NCBI GenBank assembly: GCA_934130265.1
Contig: CAKOYC010000003.1
Coordinates: 1-29,852 of the forward strand
DNA length: 29,852 nucleotides
Direction of reading: 5' to 3'
DNA from: an uncultured Bacilli bacterium
GTDB lineage: Bacteria; Bacillota_I; Bacilli_A; RF39; UBA660
Part shown: in pieces, positions 13,609 through 22,343 of the stretch
Layout: each line of letters begins with the position of its first letter
How positions within the stretch are numbered: position 1 is the stretch's first letter
Notes under the pieces: generated by a model
Told to the model about the DNA's origin: nothing
Databases searched by the model: none
What the model saw: the letters and a program-made list of their open reading frames with translations, nothing else
Made by a program: the position numbers and the translations under genes

Positions 13609-16233
13609 ATGAAAAAAATTATACTAGTAGATGGAAACAATTTATTATTTAGAAGTTATTATGCAACTAGTTATAGTGGAGTTATTATGAAAAATAGTAA
13701 AGGATTTCCTACCAACGGTCTTTACGGATTTATCAATATGATGAATAAAATAATAGAGGAAGAAAAACCTAACTATATTTTAGTAGCTTTTGATAAAGGC
13801 AAAACTTTTAGACATGAAAAATATGCTGAATATAAAGCAGGACGTAGAGAAATGCCAGAAGAGTTAAAACTACAATTTCCTAAAGCTAAAGAAGTATTGG
13901 ATGCAATGGGAATAAAGCATTTTGAAATAGATAATTATGAAGCTGATGATATAATAGGTACTCTTGCTAAAATAGTTGATGATGAAGATGAGTTTATTGC
14001 TACTATTGTTTCAAGTGATAAAGATTTACTACAATTAATTAGTAAAGAAGTAGAAGTAAAACTATTAAAGACTAAAGGCTTTATTAGATTTGATGAGAAG
14101 ACTTTCAAAGATACTTATGGAACTACCCCAATTCGTATGATAGATTTAAAAGCTCTTATGGGAGATGCTAGTGATCATATTCAAGGGGTTAAAGGAATCG
14201 GTGAGAAGACAGCTATTAATTTATTAACTAAGTACCAGAGTCTAGATAATGTTTATAATCACTTAGACGAAATCGGTGGAAAGACAATGGAAAAATTGGA
14301 ACAAGGTAAGAATGATGCCTATATGAGTTATGACTTAGCTACTATTTATCGGGAAGTACCTATTCCTTTTGGACTAGAAGATTGTATATATAAAGGTATG
14401 AATGTTGAAGAATATAGAAATATATTAGAGGAATTAGAATTTAAATCTTTCTTAAAAAAAATAGGCTTTGAAAGTGAAAAACGACAAACATTAGATTTTG
14501 AAGAAAAAGAAATTAAAGAAGAAAAGATAGTTAATTATAAACAATTTAATTTTAATATTCCTTTTGCTTTCTACTTAGAAATGGATGGCTATACTTATAG
14601 TAAAAGCAAAGTAATTGGCTGTGGTTTTAGTAATTTAAAAGAGTCTTGTTTTATGACTATAGATGAACTTATCGCTAACAAAGAAATATTAGAAAATGAT
14701 ATACCCAAATATACTTATGACTTAAAGAGAATGATTATACTTTTACATCAATATGGTATTAATATTAATAATTGTAATTATGATAGTATGATTGCTTCTT
14801 ATTTATTGGATTATAAGTTAGAAGATGATATTACTGTCTTGATGAGTCAATTTAACTATAACTGCCCTAGTTATGAGGAAACTTATGGGACAGAAAAGAA
14901 AAGGAAAGAAGTAGATATAGAAACTACTCAAAAGCAGTGTATTAATAAAAGTAGATTTATTTATGATACTAAGAGTAAAATTCTTCTAGAAATAGATAAT
15001 TATGATGAAACTAAACTGCTTAATGAGATAGAAATGCCACTAGCTTTTGTTTTAGCAGATATGGAGTTAACTGGTATAAGAGTAGATAAAGAATATTTAC
15101 TAAACTTAAAAGAAGAATTAGAAACTAAAATGAAATTAATGCAAAATGAAATTTATAAATTGGCAGATGGCGAGTTTAATATTTTATCACCTAAACAGTT
15201 AGGAGAAGTATTATTTGAAAAATTAAAAATAGAATATCCAAAGAAGAGAAAAAAAGATGACATTAGCTATTCTACTAGTAAAGATATATTAGATAAAATA
15301 AAAGCTGATAATGAAATAGTAGAAAAAGTACTAGAGTATAGAAATCTATCTAAAATATATGCTAATTACTGTGTAGGACTATTAGATGAAATAAGAGAAG
15401 ATGGTAAGATTCATACGATATTTAATTCATGTCTTACAAGAACAGGAAGACTATCGAGTAGTAAACCAAACTTGCAAAACATTCCGATTAGAAGTGATTA
15501 TTCTAAATTAGTAAGAAAAGCTTTTATTCCAGAGGATGATAGTATTCTTATGAGTTCTGATTATAGTCAAATTGAATTAAGAGTGTTTGCTCATATGGCT
15601 AATGCCAAAAACTTACAAGAAGCCTTTATTGAAGATAAAGATATTCATGCTAAAACTGCTTCTGATATTTTTAAAGTACCAATTGAAGATGTTGATAAGA
15701 AAATGCGTAGAATAGCTAAAACAGTTAACTTTGGTATTTTATATGGTATAAGTAGTTTTGGTCTTAGTGAAGACTTAAAAATAGATGTAGCTAGTGCTAA
15801 AGAGTTCTTAAATAATTATTTAAATACTTATCAAGGAATAAAAGAATATATGGAAGAAGAAAAAGAAGAAGCTTATCAAAATGGTTATGTTACTACTATA
15901 ATGAATAGAAGAAGAAAGATAGATGAGTTAAAAAGTAGTAATTATATGGTTAGAAGTAGTGGTGAAAGAATGGCTTTAAATACTCCTATTCAAGGTAGTG
16001 CTGCTGATATTTTAAAGAAAGCTATGGTGGAACTATACGAAGCTATGAAAGAAAAAAAATTAAAGAGTAAAATGTTAATTCAAGTGCACGATGAATTAGT
16101 CTTTAATGTTTGTAATAATGAAATAGAAATAATGAGAGAACTAGTAAAAGAGAAGATGGAAAAAGTAGTAAAACTTAGTGTACCTTTAAAAGTTGATATA
16201 GAAATAGGGAAAGACTGGTACGAAGCTAAGTAA
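13609..16233 (+). CDS. polA: DNA polymerase I
   Basis: 874 aa, ribosome site GAAGAAGG. Three domains: 5' nuclease (~1-290) with VDGNNLLFRSYYA, AFDKGKTFRHEKYAEYKAGR, YEADDIIGTLA, SSDKDLLQLI and GVKGIGEKTA all intact; a 3'-5' exonuclease-like domain (~300-480) in which the metal ligands are degenerate (FAFYLEMDG where DxE is expected, YDLKRM in place of HNxKxD), as in Bacillus PolI; and a family A polymerase with SDYSQIELRVFAHMA, RRIAKTVNFGILYG and IQVHDELVF. The enzyme should fill gaps and remove RNA primers but is unlikely to proofread. mutM starts 14 nt after its stop, giving a repair pair downstream of lexA. Confidence 0.98.
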   Translation: MKKIILVDGNNLLFRSYYATSYSGVIMKNSKGFPTNGLYGFINMMNKIIEEEKPNYILVAFDKGKTFRHEKYAEYKAGRREMPEELKLQFPKAKEVLDAMGIKHFEIDNYEADDIIGTLAKIVDDEDEFIATIVSSDKDLLQLISKEVEVKLLKTKGFIRFDEKTFKDTYGTTPIRMIDLKALMGDASDHIQGVKGIGEKTAINLLTKYQSLDNVYNHLDEIGGKTMEKLEQGKNDAYMSYDLATIYREVPIPFGLEDCIYKGMNVEEYRNILEELEFKSFLKKIGFESEKRQTLDFEEKEIKEEKIVNYKQFNFNIPFAFYLEMDGYTYSKSKVIGCGFSNLKESCFMTIDELIANKEILENDIPKYTYDLKRMIILLHQYGININNCNYDSMIASYLLDYKLEDDITVLMSQFNYNCPSYEETYGTEKKRKEVDIETTQKQCINKSRFIYDTKSKILLEIDNYDETKLLNEIEMPLAFVLADMELTGIRVDKEYLLNLKEELETKMKLMQNEIYKLADGEFNILSPKQLGEVLFEKLKIEYPKKRKKDDISYSTSKDILDKIKADNEIVEKVLEYRNLSKIYANYCVGLLDEIREDGKIHTIFNSCLTRTGRLSSSKPNLQNIPIRSDYSKLVRKAFIPEDDSILMSSDYSQIELRVFAHMANAKNLQEAFIEDKDIHAKTASDIFKVPIEDVDKKMRRIAKTVNFGILYGISSFGLSEDLKIDVASAKEFLNNYLNTYQGIKEYMEEEKEEAYQNGYVTTIMNRRRKIDELKSSNYMVRSSGERMALNTPIQGSAADILKKAMVELYEAMKEKKLKSKMLIQVHDELVFNVCNNEIEIMRELVKEKMEKVVKLSVPLKVDIEIGKDWYEAK

Positions 16234-16247
16234 AGGAAGTGATTAAT

Positions 16248-17066
16248 ATGCCAGAAAAACCAGAGGTAATTACTGTTGCTAAAACATTAGAAAAGAAGAT
16301 TATTGGTAAAACAATAACCGAAGCTAATGTTTATTATGATAATGTAATAGTAGGCGATAAAGAAGAATTTATTTCTAAGATAAAGGGTGAGAAGATAGAA
16401 AGTATTACTACAAGAGGCAAGTGGATTGTTATTTATTTAACAAACTATGCTTTATTAACTCATCTTAGAATGGAAGGAAGATTTTATTTTCGGAAAAAAG
16501 GAGATAGTCTTTCAAAACATGAACATGTATCACTACTATTAGATGATAATATAGAAATGAGATTTCATGACGTTAGAAAATTTGGAAGAATGATTTTGCT
16601 TCCTAAGTACGAAGTACTTAATATAAAACCACTTAGTGATTTAGGATATGAGTTTGATGATCCTAGACTTACTAAAGAGTATCTACTAGCTAAATTTAAA
16701 AATAAAACTACTCCAATAAAGACGGTTTTACTTGATCAGAGTATAATAGCTGGTATTGGTAATATCTATGATGATGAAATATTATATCAAAGCCATATAA
16801 ACCCATTAAGACCTGCTAAAGAGATAGATAGTAGTGAGGTAGTGAAAATAATTAAAAATACTAAAATTATCCTTAAAAAGGCCATAGAAAAAGGTGGAAC
16901 AACTATTAAAAGCTTTGAATCTAGTGAAGGAGTACATGGTTTATTTCAAAACGAATTAGCTGTTCATGGTAAAAAGAATGGAATATGTCCTAATTGTAAT
17001 AGTAAAATAGAATTTATTAGAGTAGGAGGAAGAGGCACTTATTACTGTCCTAATTGTCAAAAATAG
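16248..17066 (+). CDS. mutM: Formamidopyrimidine-DNA glycosylase (Fpg)
   Basis: 272 aa; removes 8-oxoguanine and FaPy lesions and nicks the abasic site. I place the start at 16248 because AAAGGAAG precedes it by 8 nt and because the enzyme needs proline directly after the initiator Met as nucleophile. The N-terminus is MPEKPEVITV rather than the usual MPELPEVETV, so Pro2 and Glu3 are kept. TRGKWIVIYL contains the conserved beta-hairpin Lys, THLRMEGRFYF follows, and AGIGNIYDDEILYQSHINP is the HhH-type segment. The C-terminal zinc finger is CPNC-x16-CPNC with the Arg of GGRGTYYC. It follows polA closely, a common Firmicutes polA-mutM order, usually continuing with coaE, which is not present here. 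Confidence 0.96.
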   Translation: MPEKPEVITVAKTLEKKIIGKTITEANVYYDNVIVGDKEEFISKIKGEKIESITTRGKWIVIYLTNYALLTHLRMEGRFYFRKKGDSLSKHEHVSLLLDDNIEMRFHDVRKFGRMILLPKYEVLNIKPLSDLGYEFDDPRLTKEYLLAKFKNKTTPIKTVLLDQSIIAGIGNIYDDEILYQSHINPLRPAKEIDSSEVVKIIKNTKIILKKAIEKGGTTIKSFESSEGVHGLFQNELAVHGKKNGICPNCNSKIEFIRVGGRGTYYCPNCQK

Positions 17067-17076
17067 CAAAAAATTC

Positions 17077-17105
17077 TATACAAAAGGACAAATTTATAGT
17101 ATAAT
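17077..17105 (+). promoter_or_regulatory. pyk promoter
   Basis: TATACA (17077-17082), 17-nt spacer, TATAAT (17100-17105), 31 nt before the ATG. Confidence 0.6.
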
Positions 17106-17136
17106 TATTACTGTTTGAAAGAGGAGTGTGTAGTTA

Positions 17137-18549
17137 ATGAAAAAGACAAAAATAGTTTGTAGTATTGGACCTGCTTCAAATGAAGCCGATGTAATGGAAC
17201 AAATGGTTTTAGCAGGAATGAATGTTGCTAGAGTTAACTTTACTCATGCAACTATTGAAGAGAGAGATAAAGCTATAACATCAGTTCGTGAAGTTAGAAA
17301 AAGAACTGGTAAATCAGTAGCAATATTATGGGATACTAAAGGACCAGAATTTAGAAGTGGTATGCTAGAGAATGATTCTATTGAATTAGTTAATGGTAAT
17401 ACAATTCGTATGGTTAAAGAGAAAGTACTTGGAAATAGTGAAAGATTTTCAGTTAATCATCCTGAAGCAATTGATAGTTTATCAGTTGGAGATGCTATTT
17501 TACTTGAAAATGCTAAAATGAAACTTGAAGTTATTAGTAAAGAAGAAGATGGTGTTACTTGTAAAGTAGTAGCTGGCGGAACTTTAGGAAATAGAAAGAG
17601 TATGAGTGTTCCTGGAGTTAAACTAAATATTCCATATGTTAGTGAAGCTGATAGAAAAGATATCGAATACGCTTGTGCAAATGGTGGTGAGTATCTTGCT
17701 TTATCATTTGTATCTTGCAAAGAAGATGTTTTAGAAATAAAAGAAATCTTAAAACAACACAATAGAGAAGATTTACAGATAATTTGCAAGATTGAAAGTG
17801 ATTTGGGTATTAAAAATTTAGAATCAATTCTTGAAGTATCAGATGGTGTTATGGTAGCAAGAGGTGACTTGGGTACAGAAATTCCTAGTGAAATGTTACC
17901 TATAGTTCAAAAACAAATGATTGCTACTTGTAGAAGACTTGGAAAAATTGCTATTGTTGCTACAGAAATGTTAGAAACAATGATGGAAAACAACCGCCCA
18001 AAAAGAGCAGAAACTAGTGATATCGCTAATGCCGTATTTGATGGAACTGATGCTGTTATGCTAAGCGGCGAAACTACTGTTGGAAAACATCCAATTGAAA
18101 CAGTTGCTGCTATGGCAAAAATTTGTGAGACAGCTGAAAAATATGCAGAATTCCATTATTCTGAAGAAGATGAAAGAGTAGTAGATGCTCAATCTGCTAT
18201 TGCTGATGCTGTAGTTGATACAACAAAAAGACTTAATGCTAAGTTAATTTGTGCCGCTACAATTAGTGGTTCAACTGCAAGAGTAATTAGTAATTTAAAA
18301 CCAAAAGCTACTATTCTTGCTTTAGTACCAGATGAAAAGACTGGACGTCGTCTAGCTTTAAACTGGGGAGTTTATCCTACACTTTTACCAGTATGTAACT
18401 CTACAGATGAAGTATTAACAAAGAGTATCGCTTCTGCTAAAGAATACACTGACTTAGCTAAAGGAGATATAGTTATTACTACTGGAGGTTTTCCTAATAA
18501 TGCTGTATCAAGAACAACTAACTTAATGAAAATTGAAGTAGTTGACTAA
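17137..18549 (+). CDS. pyk: Pyruvate kinase
   Basis: 470 aa; converts PEP and ADP to pyruvate and ATP, the last step of glycolysis. Start follows GAGGAG. Motifs: KIVCSIGPAS at the N-terminus, ARVNFTHA (usually RLNFSHG), DTKGPEFRSG, the catalytic lysine in CKIESDLGIKN, VMVARGDLGTEIP with the metal ligands, ATEMLETM with the catalytic Thr, and DGTDAVMLSGETTVGKHP. It ends after the allosteric C-domain and lacks the extra PEP-utiliser-like domain found on Bacillus pyruvate kinases. Monocistronic: own promoter and strong terminator. Confidence 0.97.
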   Translation: MKKTKIVCSIGPASNEADVMEQMVLAGMNVARVNFTHATIEERDKAITSVREVRKRTGKSVAILWDTKGPEFRSGMLENDSIELVNGNTIRMVKEKVLGNSERFSVNHPEAIDSLSVGDAILLENAKMKLEVISKEEDGVTCKVVAGGTLGNRKSMSVPGVKLNIPYVSEADRKDIEYACANGGEYLALSFVSCKEDVLEIKEILKQHNREDLQIICKIESDLGIKNLESILEVSDGVMVARGDLGTEIPSEMLPIVQKQMIATCRRLGKIAIVATEMLETMMENNRPKRAETSDIANAVFDGTDAVMLSGETTVGKHPIETVAAMAKICETAEKYAEFHYSEEDERVVDAQSAIADAVVDTTKRLNAKLICAATISGSTARVISNLKPKATILALVPDEKTGRRLALNWGVYPTLLPVCNSTDEVLTKSIASAKEYTDLAKGDIVITTGGFPNNAVSRTTNLMKIEVVD

Positions 18550-18568
18550 TCAATATTTATTACATAAT

Positions 18569-18596
18569 AAAAAGGTCCTTATTTCAGGACCTTTTT
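18569..18596. terminator. Bidirectional terminator between pyk and the gmk operon
   Basis: Perfect 11-bp stem AAAAAGGTCCT (18569-18579) / AGGACCTTTTT (18586-18596), loop TATTTC; poly-T on both strands. It covers the stop of the minus-strand 109-aa gene. Confidence 0.92.
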
Positions 18597-18908
18597 AATT
18601 TCTAAATATTTCTTTTCTAAGCTTTGAACATTATTTTCTAAGAAGTAGTAATGATATAAATAAAAGCCAAGTAATATAACAAGAATAATTACTAGTAAAA
18701 ATAGAAATATAGAAGGCATTATAGAAAACATATAAAAGAAGAAGCAAGTTAAAGTAATAACAGTAATAGTGACTAATAAATGAATTAATCTTTCATGTTC
18801 AAAATATCCTACCATAACTTTATAATCTTCTAAATCTTCTTTAGTAAATGTTTTATTTTTAATCTTCTTTTCTACCTCTTTTTGATAATTAGTTATTAAT
18901 TTTTTCAT
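18579..18908 (-). CDS. Small two-helix membrane protein downstream of gmk
   Basis: 109 aa, not recognised. Residues 1-40 are charged and helical (KEVEKKIKNKTFTKEDLEDY), then two adjacent hydrophobic segments around 42-62 and 66-88 with a Pro-containing turn (FSIMPSIF), and a short charged coiled-coil-like tail (ENNVQSLEKKYLEIKKVLK). Its ATG overlaps the gmk stop by 4 nt, so it is translationally coupled to gmk. In many Firmicutes this slot belongs to rpoZ; nothing in this sequence resembles the RNA polymerase omega subunit. Confidence 0.8.
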   Translation of the reverse strand: MKKLITNYQKEVEKKIKNKTFTKEDLEDYKVMVGYFEHERLIHLLVTITVITLTCFFFYMFSIMPSIFLFLLVIILVILLGFYLYHYYFLENNVQSLEKKYLEIKKVLK

Positions 18909-19591
18909 AGAGAAATCTCCGAATTATCAAACTCTTTTCTACCTTCAAATAATGTTTCATGAATTTTTTCTTCTTCTGTATTTAAATAAACTTCTTCAAT
19001 GCGATCAACTCTACATCTTTCAGCATCTAGTATAGCTTGTACTTTTCTAGCAGCAATATTAACTTCATCATTTACTACTACATAGTTATATTTGCTAACT
19101 TCATTAATTTCTTCATAAGCTCTTTTAAAACGCATATCGATCTTTTCTTGATCTTCTGTATTTCTAGCTTCTAGTCTTCTTTTTAATTCTTTCATATTAG
19201 GTGGAAGAATAAAGATAAATACTGCCTCTTTAATTTTCTCTTTTACCTTTAAAGCCCCTTGGATTTCTATTTCTAAGATAACATCTTCACCATTATCTAG
19301 ATGCTCTTTTATATGCTTTTTAGGTGTGCCATAATAATTTTTAGAGTACTCAGCATATTCTAAAAACTCGTCATTCTCTATATCTTGCTCAAACTCTTCT
19401 CTTGATAGAAAATAGTAATTAACTCCATTTTTTTCTTCACCACGAGGAGCTCTACTAGTACAAGAAATAGATAACCAGATATTCTTGTTGTTCTCCATTA
19501 CCTTATTAATAATAGTATTTTTACCACAGCCAGAAGGTCCTGATAAAACGATTAATAAACCTTGTTTTTTTGTTTTTAACATTGATTCCAT
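18905..19591 (-). CDS. gmk: Guanylate kinase
   Basis: 228 aa from the ATG at 19591, the first in-frame ATG after the tmcAL stop; an earlier ATG at 19603 is directly against its would-be ribosome site (GAAAGG), so it is less likely. Phosphorylates GMP/dGMP. P-loop GPSGCGKNT, GMP-binding SCTSRAPRGEEKNGVNYYFL, EYAEYSKNYYGTPK, VILEIEIQGALKVK, and the lid IFILPPNMKELKRRLEAR followed by YNYVVVND. One oddity is Asn after the P-loop Lys, where the family has Gly or Ser. A C-terminal extension of about 35 residues (AERCRVDRIEEVYLNTEEEK onward) is typical in length for AT-rich Firmicutes. Operon: DUF218, tmcAL, gmk, membrane protein. Confidence 0.93.
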   Translation of the reverse strand: MESMLKTKKQGLLIVLSGPSGCGKNTIINKVMENNKNIWLSISCTSRAPRGEEKNGVNYYFLSREEFEQDIENDEFLEYAEYSKNYYGTPKKHIKEHLDNGEDVILEIEIQGALKVKEKIKEAVFIFILPPNMKELKRRLEARNTEDQEKIDMRFKRAYEEINEVSKYNYVVVNDEVNIAARKVQAILDAERCRVDRIEEVYLNTEEEKIHETLFEGRKEFDNSEISL

Positions 19592-19592
19592 A

Positions 19593-20756
19593 TTATTTTT
19601 CATCCTTTCTTATTGGAAATATTTTAAATTCATCATCTATAACATTGTATTTATTATTATATTCTAAACTGTAAATAATAGTAGTTTTATATTCAAAAGC
19701 TAGCATAGCATCTTTTTCCCTTGTAAACTTGCTTATGATAGGAATGGAGCAGTCTTTTTTGATTTTATTTAAATAAATTCTTCCATTACTACTAATTCCT
19801 AAGATACGAATATAGGTGATACTAGACATTTTATCTTTAGCATCCACTGTAAAATCACATAAGTAATATAAAAGTCCTCTTGCTATTTTCCGGTAAGTGA
19901 TGTTTTTAGTTTTGACACTGTTAATTAGTTCTTCATAACTAGATACTCTAGCAACATTTTTCTTAAGTTTATTTAAAAGACTTTTATCAAGCGACGGATA
20001 ACTATTATTATTGTTATCCGTAATAAGTTTATATTTAAGATATTTGAAATAATTATCATTAGTTATAATCTTATTCTTAATACTTTCTAGATAAGGTACT
20101 ACAAAAGAAGGAACTTGCTCTACTATATCATTCCCATCTATTAAAGCCTTTCTAATACTGCTAGCACTAGAAATGTTTTCTTCTAATTGATTACTATTAT
20201 AATCATTAGTTCTTTTTATAGAGTGAGCTTCAATACTATAATTATTTTTCTTTATAGATTTAAGATAAGAACTTGCTAATATATCATTAGGTAAGCTTAT
20301 GCTTTTACCAGTAATATCTGTAAAAGCTTGACTTCTAGCAGATGGATAATTTAGTCCACTTGCTAAATATACTCTAACCAGAGAATCAAATGATCTATCA
20401 TAAAGTTCTATATCAGTCATTTCTTCTAGATAAGTTAAATCATCTGACTCACTACCAAATACTAAGTCCGTAATCCCTAAAGCATGAGCAAGTTTTATTG
20501 CTCCTTCAGCAAATACATCACTAGAAGCAGTTGCAAAAGGGAAGGGTAGCTCAACTACTAAATCAAAGCCAGCCATAAGAGCTATTTCTGTTTTACTTCT
20601 TTTATCAAGAATAGAAGGTTCTCCTCTTTGAGTAAAATTACCACTCATAATTAAGACATAAATAGCATCAGGAAACATCTTTTTAGTCTTATCAAATAAA
20701 TACATATGACCATTATGAAATGGATTATATTCTGCTATTATTCCTACTATCTTCAT
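19593..20756 (-). CDS. tmcAL: tRNA(Met) cytidine acetate ligase TmcAL
   Basis: 387 aa (YlbM family, usually ~400). Forms N4-acetylcytidine at the wobble base of elongator tRNA-Met using acetate and ATP. The nucleotidyltransferase N-terminus is GIIAEYNPFHNGHMYLFDKT with the HxGH-type motif, then IMSGNFTQRGEPSILDKRSK, ELPFPFATASSDVFAEGAIK and FGSESDD. The C-terminal half has SASSIRKALIDG and a helical domain for tRNA binding. Its start overlaps the end of the DUF218 gene by 4 nt, and gmk begins 1 nt beyond its stop. Confidence 0.93.
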   Translation of the reverse strand: MKIVGIIAEYNPFHNGHMYLFDKTKKMFPDAIYVLIMSGNFTQRGEPSILDKRSKTEIALMAGFDLVVELPFPFATASSDVFAEGAIKLAHALGITDLVFGSESDDLTYLEEMTDIELYDRSFDSLVRVYLASGLNYPSARSQAFTDITGKSISLPNDILASSYLKSIKKNNYSIEAHSIKRTNDYNSNQLEENISSASSIRKALIDGNDIVEQVPSFVVPYLESIKNKIITNDNYFKYLKYKLITDNNNNSYPSLDKSLLNKLKKNVARVSSYEELINSVKTKNITYRKIARGLLYYLCDFTVDAKDKMSSITYIRILGISSNGRIYLNKIKKDCSIPIISKFTREKDAMLAFEYKTTIIYSLEYNNKYNVIDDEFKIFPIRKDEK

Positions 20757-21355
20757 CCTTTTACCTCACAGTTATTAATATAATTAAGTTTAGCATATTT
20801 AATTAATCTTTTCGCTTCATTATTAACTTTTCTATCTATTCTTAATTCTTCATTATCTTGATTATCCTTAGAAAAACTACTGTTGCAGCAGTAAGAATAT
20901 TTTACTCTATTAGGTAAAACCTTTTCTACGGTTAATTCACACCTTTTCATATGAAAGTCACTGCTTACTATTAATAATCTTTTTATATTATCACTAGTAA
21001 TTTTTTCTTTTAATAATCTGTAAGAATTAATAAGATTTTCTTTAGTATTGGTACTTTCTTTTTCTAATAATATGTTATTAAAGTCAACTCCATATTTTAA
21101 AGCTAAATCAAGCATAATGTCAGTTTCTAATCTATCTTTATAAATACCCCCTCCAGAGAGTAATAAAAGATTAGCTCTTTTCTCTTTGTAGAGTTTAGCT
21201 GCATACTTGACTCTATCTTCTAAAATAGGCATATTCTTACAGCCAAGAACAATGATAGCGTCACCATTTTTATTGTCATCTTCCTTAAAAGAAAAGACTA
21301 AGTCCCATGCTAAATCAGACGATATATTTTCTTCATCTAAATCTTTTAGAGTCAT
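20753..21355 (-). CDS. DUF218 (YdcF/ElyC-like) domain protein, cytoplasmic form
   Basis: 200 aa; ribosome site AGGAGGG 6 nt before the ATG. The DUF218 fold is recognised from DAIIVLGCKNMPILEDRVKY, LLLLSGGGIYKDRLETDIML, LLEKESTNTKENLINSYRLL and LLIVSSDFHMKRCELTVEKV. The family includes YdcF (binds AdoMet), SanA and ElyC (envelope-linked). Unlike SanA/ElyC there is no membrane anchor here. The C-terminal section (residues ~150-200) has an unusual CC pair and is charged. It is the first gene of the operon with tmcAL and gmk; the function is unknown. Confidence 0.8.
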   Translation of the reverse strand: MTLKDLDEENISSDLAWDLVFSFKEDDNKNGDAIIVLGCKNMPILEDRVKYAAKLYKEKRANLLLLSGGGIYKDRLETDIMLDLALKYGVDFNNILLEKESTNTKENLINSYRLLKEKITSDNIKRLLIVSSDFHMKRCELTVEKVLPNRVKYSYCCNSSFSKDNQDNEELRIDRKVNNEAKRLIKYAKLNYINNCEVKG

Positions 21356-21380
21356 AACTATCCCTCCTTTTGGTTAATTT

Positions 21381-21413
21381 ATTATAACACGTTTTTATGC
21401 ATTGTGGTATACT
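21381..21413. promoter_or_regulatory. Divergent extended -10 promoters for DUF218 operon (-) and xerD (+)
   Basis: Minus strand: TGT-TATAAT (plus ATTATA at 21381-21386 then ACA). Plus strand: TGG-TATACT (21408-21413), 23 nt before the xerD ATG. Both lack strong -35 hexamers. Confidence 0.5.
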
Positions 21414-21435
21414 GTTAAAGAGAAGAGGATAAATT

Positions 21436-22338
21436 ATGAAAGTACAAGTAGCTAAAGAAAATTTTATAAATTATTGCGAGTATGAAAAAGGACTATCTCC
21501 TAATACTTTAAAATCGTATAATTATGAAATTAATCTATATCAAACTTATTTAGAGGATAAACTTAATATAATAGATATTGAGAAAGTATCTAAAAAGGAT
21601 ATAGAAAGCTACTTAAAATATTGTTATTTAAAAAATGAAGATAGTAAAACTATTTCGCATAAGATAACTACTATTTATAATCTTCACAATTATTTATTAA
21701 GAGAAAAAGTTATTAAGGATAATCAAGCAGAATTTATTGATAGACCAAAACTAGCTAAGCATCTTCCTTATACTTTAACAGTTAAGGAAATTGATAAATT
21801 GCTAGATATAGCATTGGTTACTGTATTTGACTATCGTGATAAAGCTATGTTAGAATTAATGTATGGAACCGGTCTTAGAGTTTCAGAATTAGTTAGTCTA
21901 ACAGTATATGATGTAGACTTTTATAATGCCTTTTTAAGAATAAAAGGAAAGGGTAGTAAAGAAAGAATTGTTCCAATTAATAATGCTTCCTTAAAGTATT
22001 TAAAACTATATTTAGATAGGAGATGCCTATTACTAAAAAAGAAGACTAGTGATGAGTTATTTTTGAATGCTAGAGGTGAAGGTATATCAAGACAGGGCTT
22101 CTTTAAAAACTTAAAGAAAATACTTGCTAAAAAAGGAATGCCTGTTAATATTTCACCACATAGTCTAAGACATTCATTTGCTACTCATCTAATTGAAAAT
22201 GGAGCAGATCTTAGAAGTGTACAAACTATGCTTGGACATTCTGATATAATTACTACCAAAATTTATACTCATATAAGTAATGAGAAAGTTACAAAAGATT
22301 ATTTAATTAATCATCCAAGAGCTAAGAAAGAAGAGTGA
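21436..22338 (+). CDS. xerD: XerD-type tyrosine recombinase
   Basis: 300 aa, the normal XerC/D length. N-terminal SAM-like core-binding domain (~1-105) with NYCEYEKGLSPNTLKSYNYE; catalytic domain with all active-site residues visible: Arg148 (GTGLRVSEL), Lys172 (KGKGSKER), His242 and Arg245 (HSLRHSFATHL), His268 (LGHSD) and nucleophile Tyr277 (KIYTHI). The order xerD-deoB matches the Bacillus ripX(xerD)-drm operon, which supports XerD over XerC. deoB begins 5 nt after its stop. The gene lies 1.76 kb from the dif-like site at 24096-24123, which it should act on. Confidence 0.92.
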   Translation: MKVQVAKENFINYCEYEKGLSPNTLKSYNYEINLYQTYLEDKLNIIDIEKVSKKDIESYLKYCYLKNEDSKTISHKITTIYNLHNYLLREKVIKDNQAEFIDRPKLAKHLPYTLTVKEIDKLLDIALVTVFDYRDKAMLELMYGTGLRVSELVSLTVYDVDFYNAFLRIKGKGSKERIVPINNASLKYLKLYLDRRCLLLKKKTSDELFLNARGEGISRQGFFKNLKKILAKKGMPVNISPHSLRHSFATHLIENGADLRSVQTMLGHSDIITTKIYTHISNEKVTKDYLINHPRAKKEE

Positions 22339-22343
22339 ATTTT

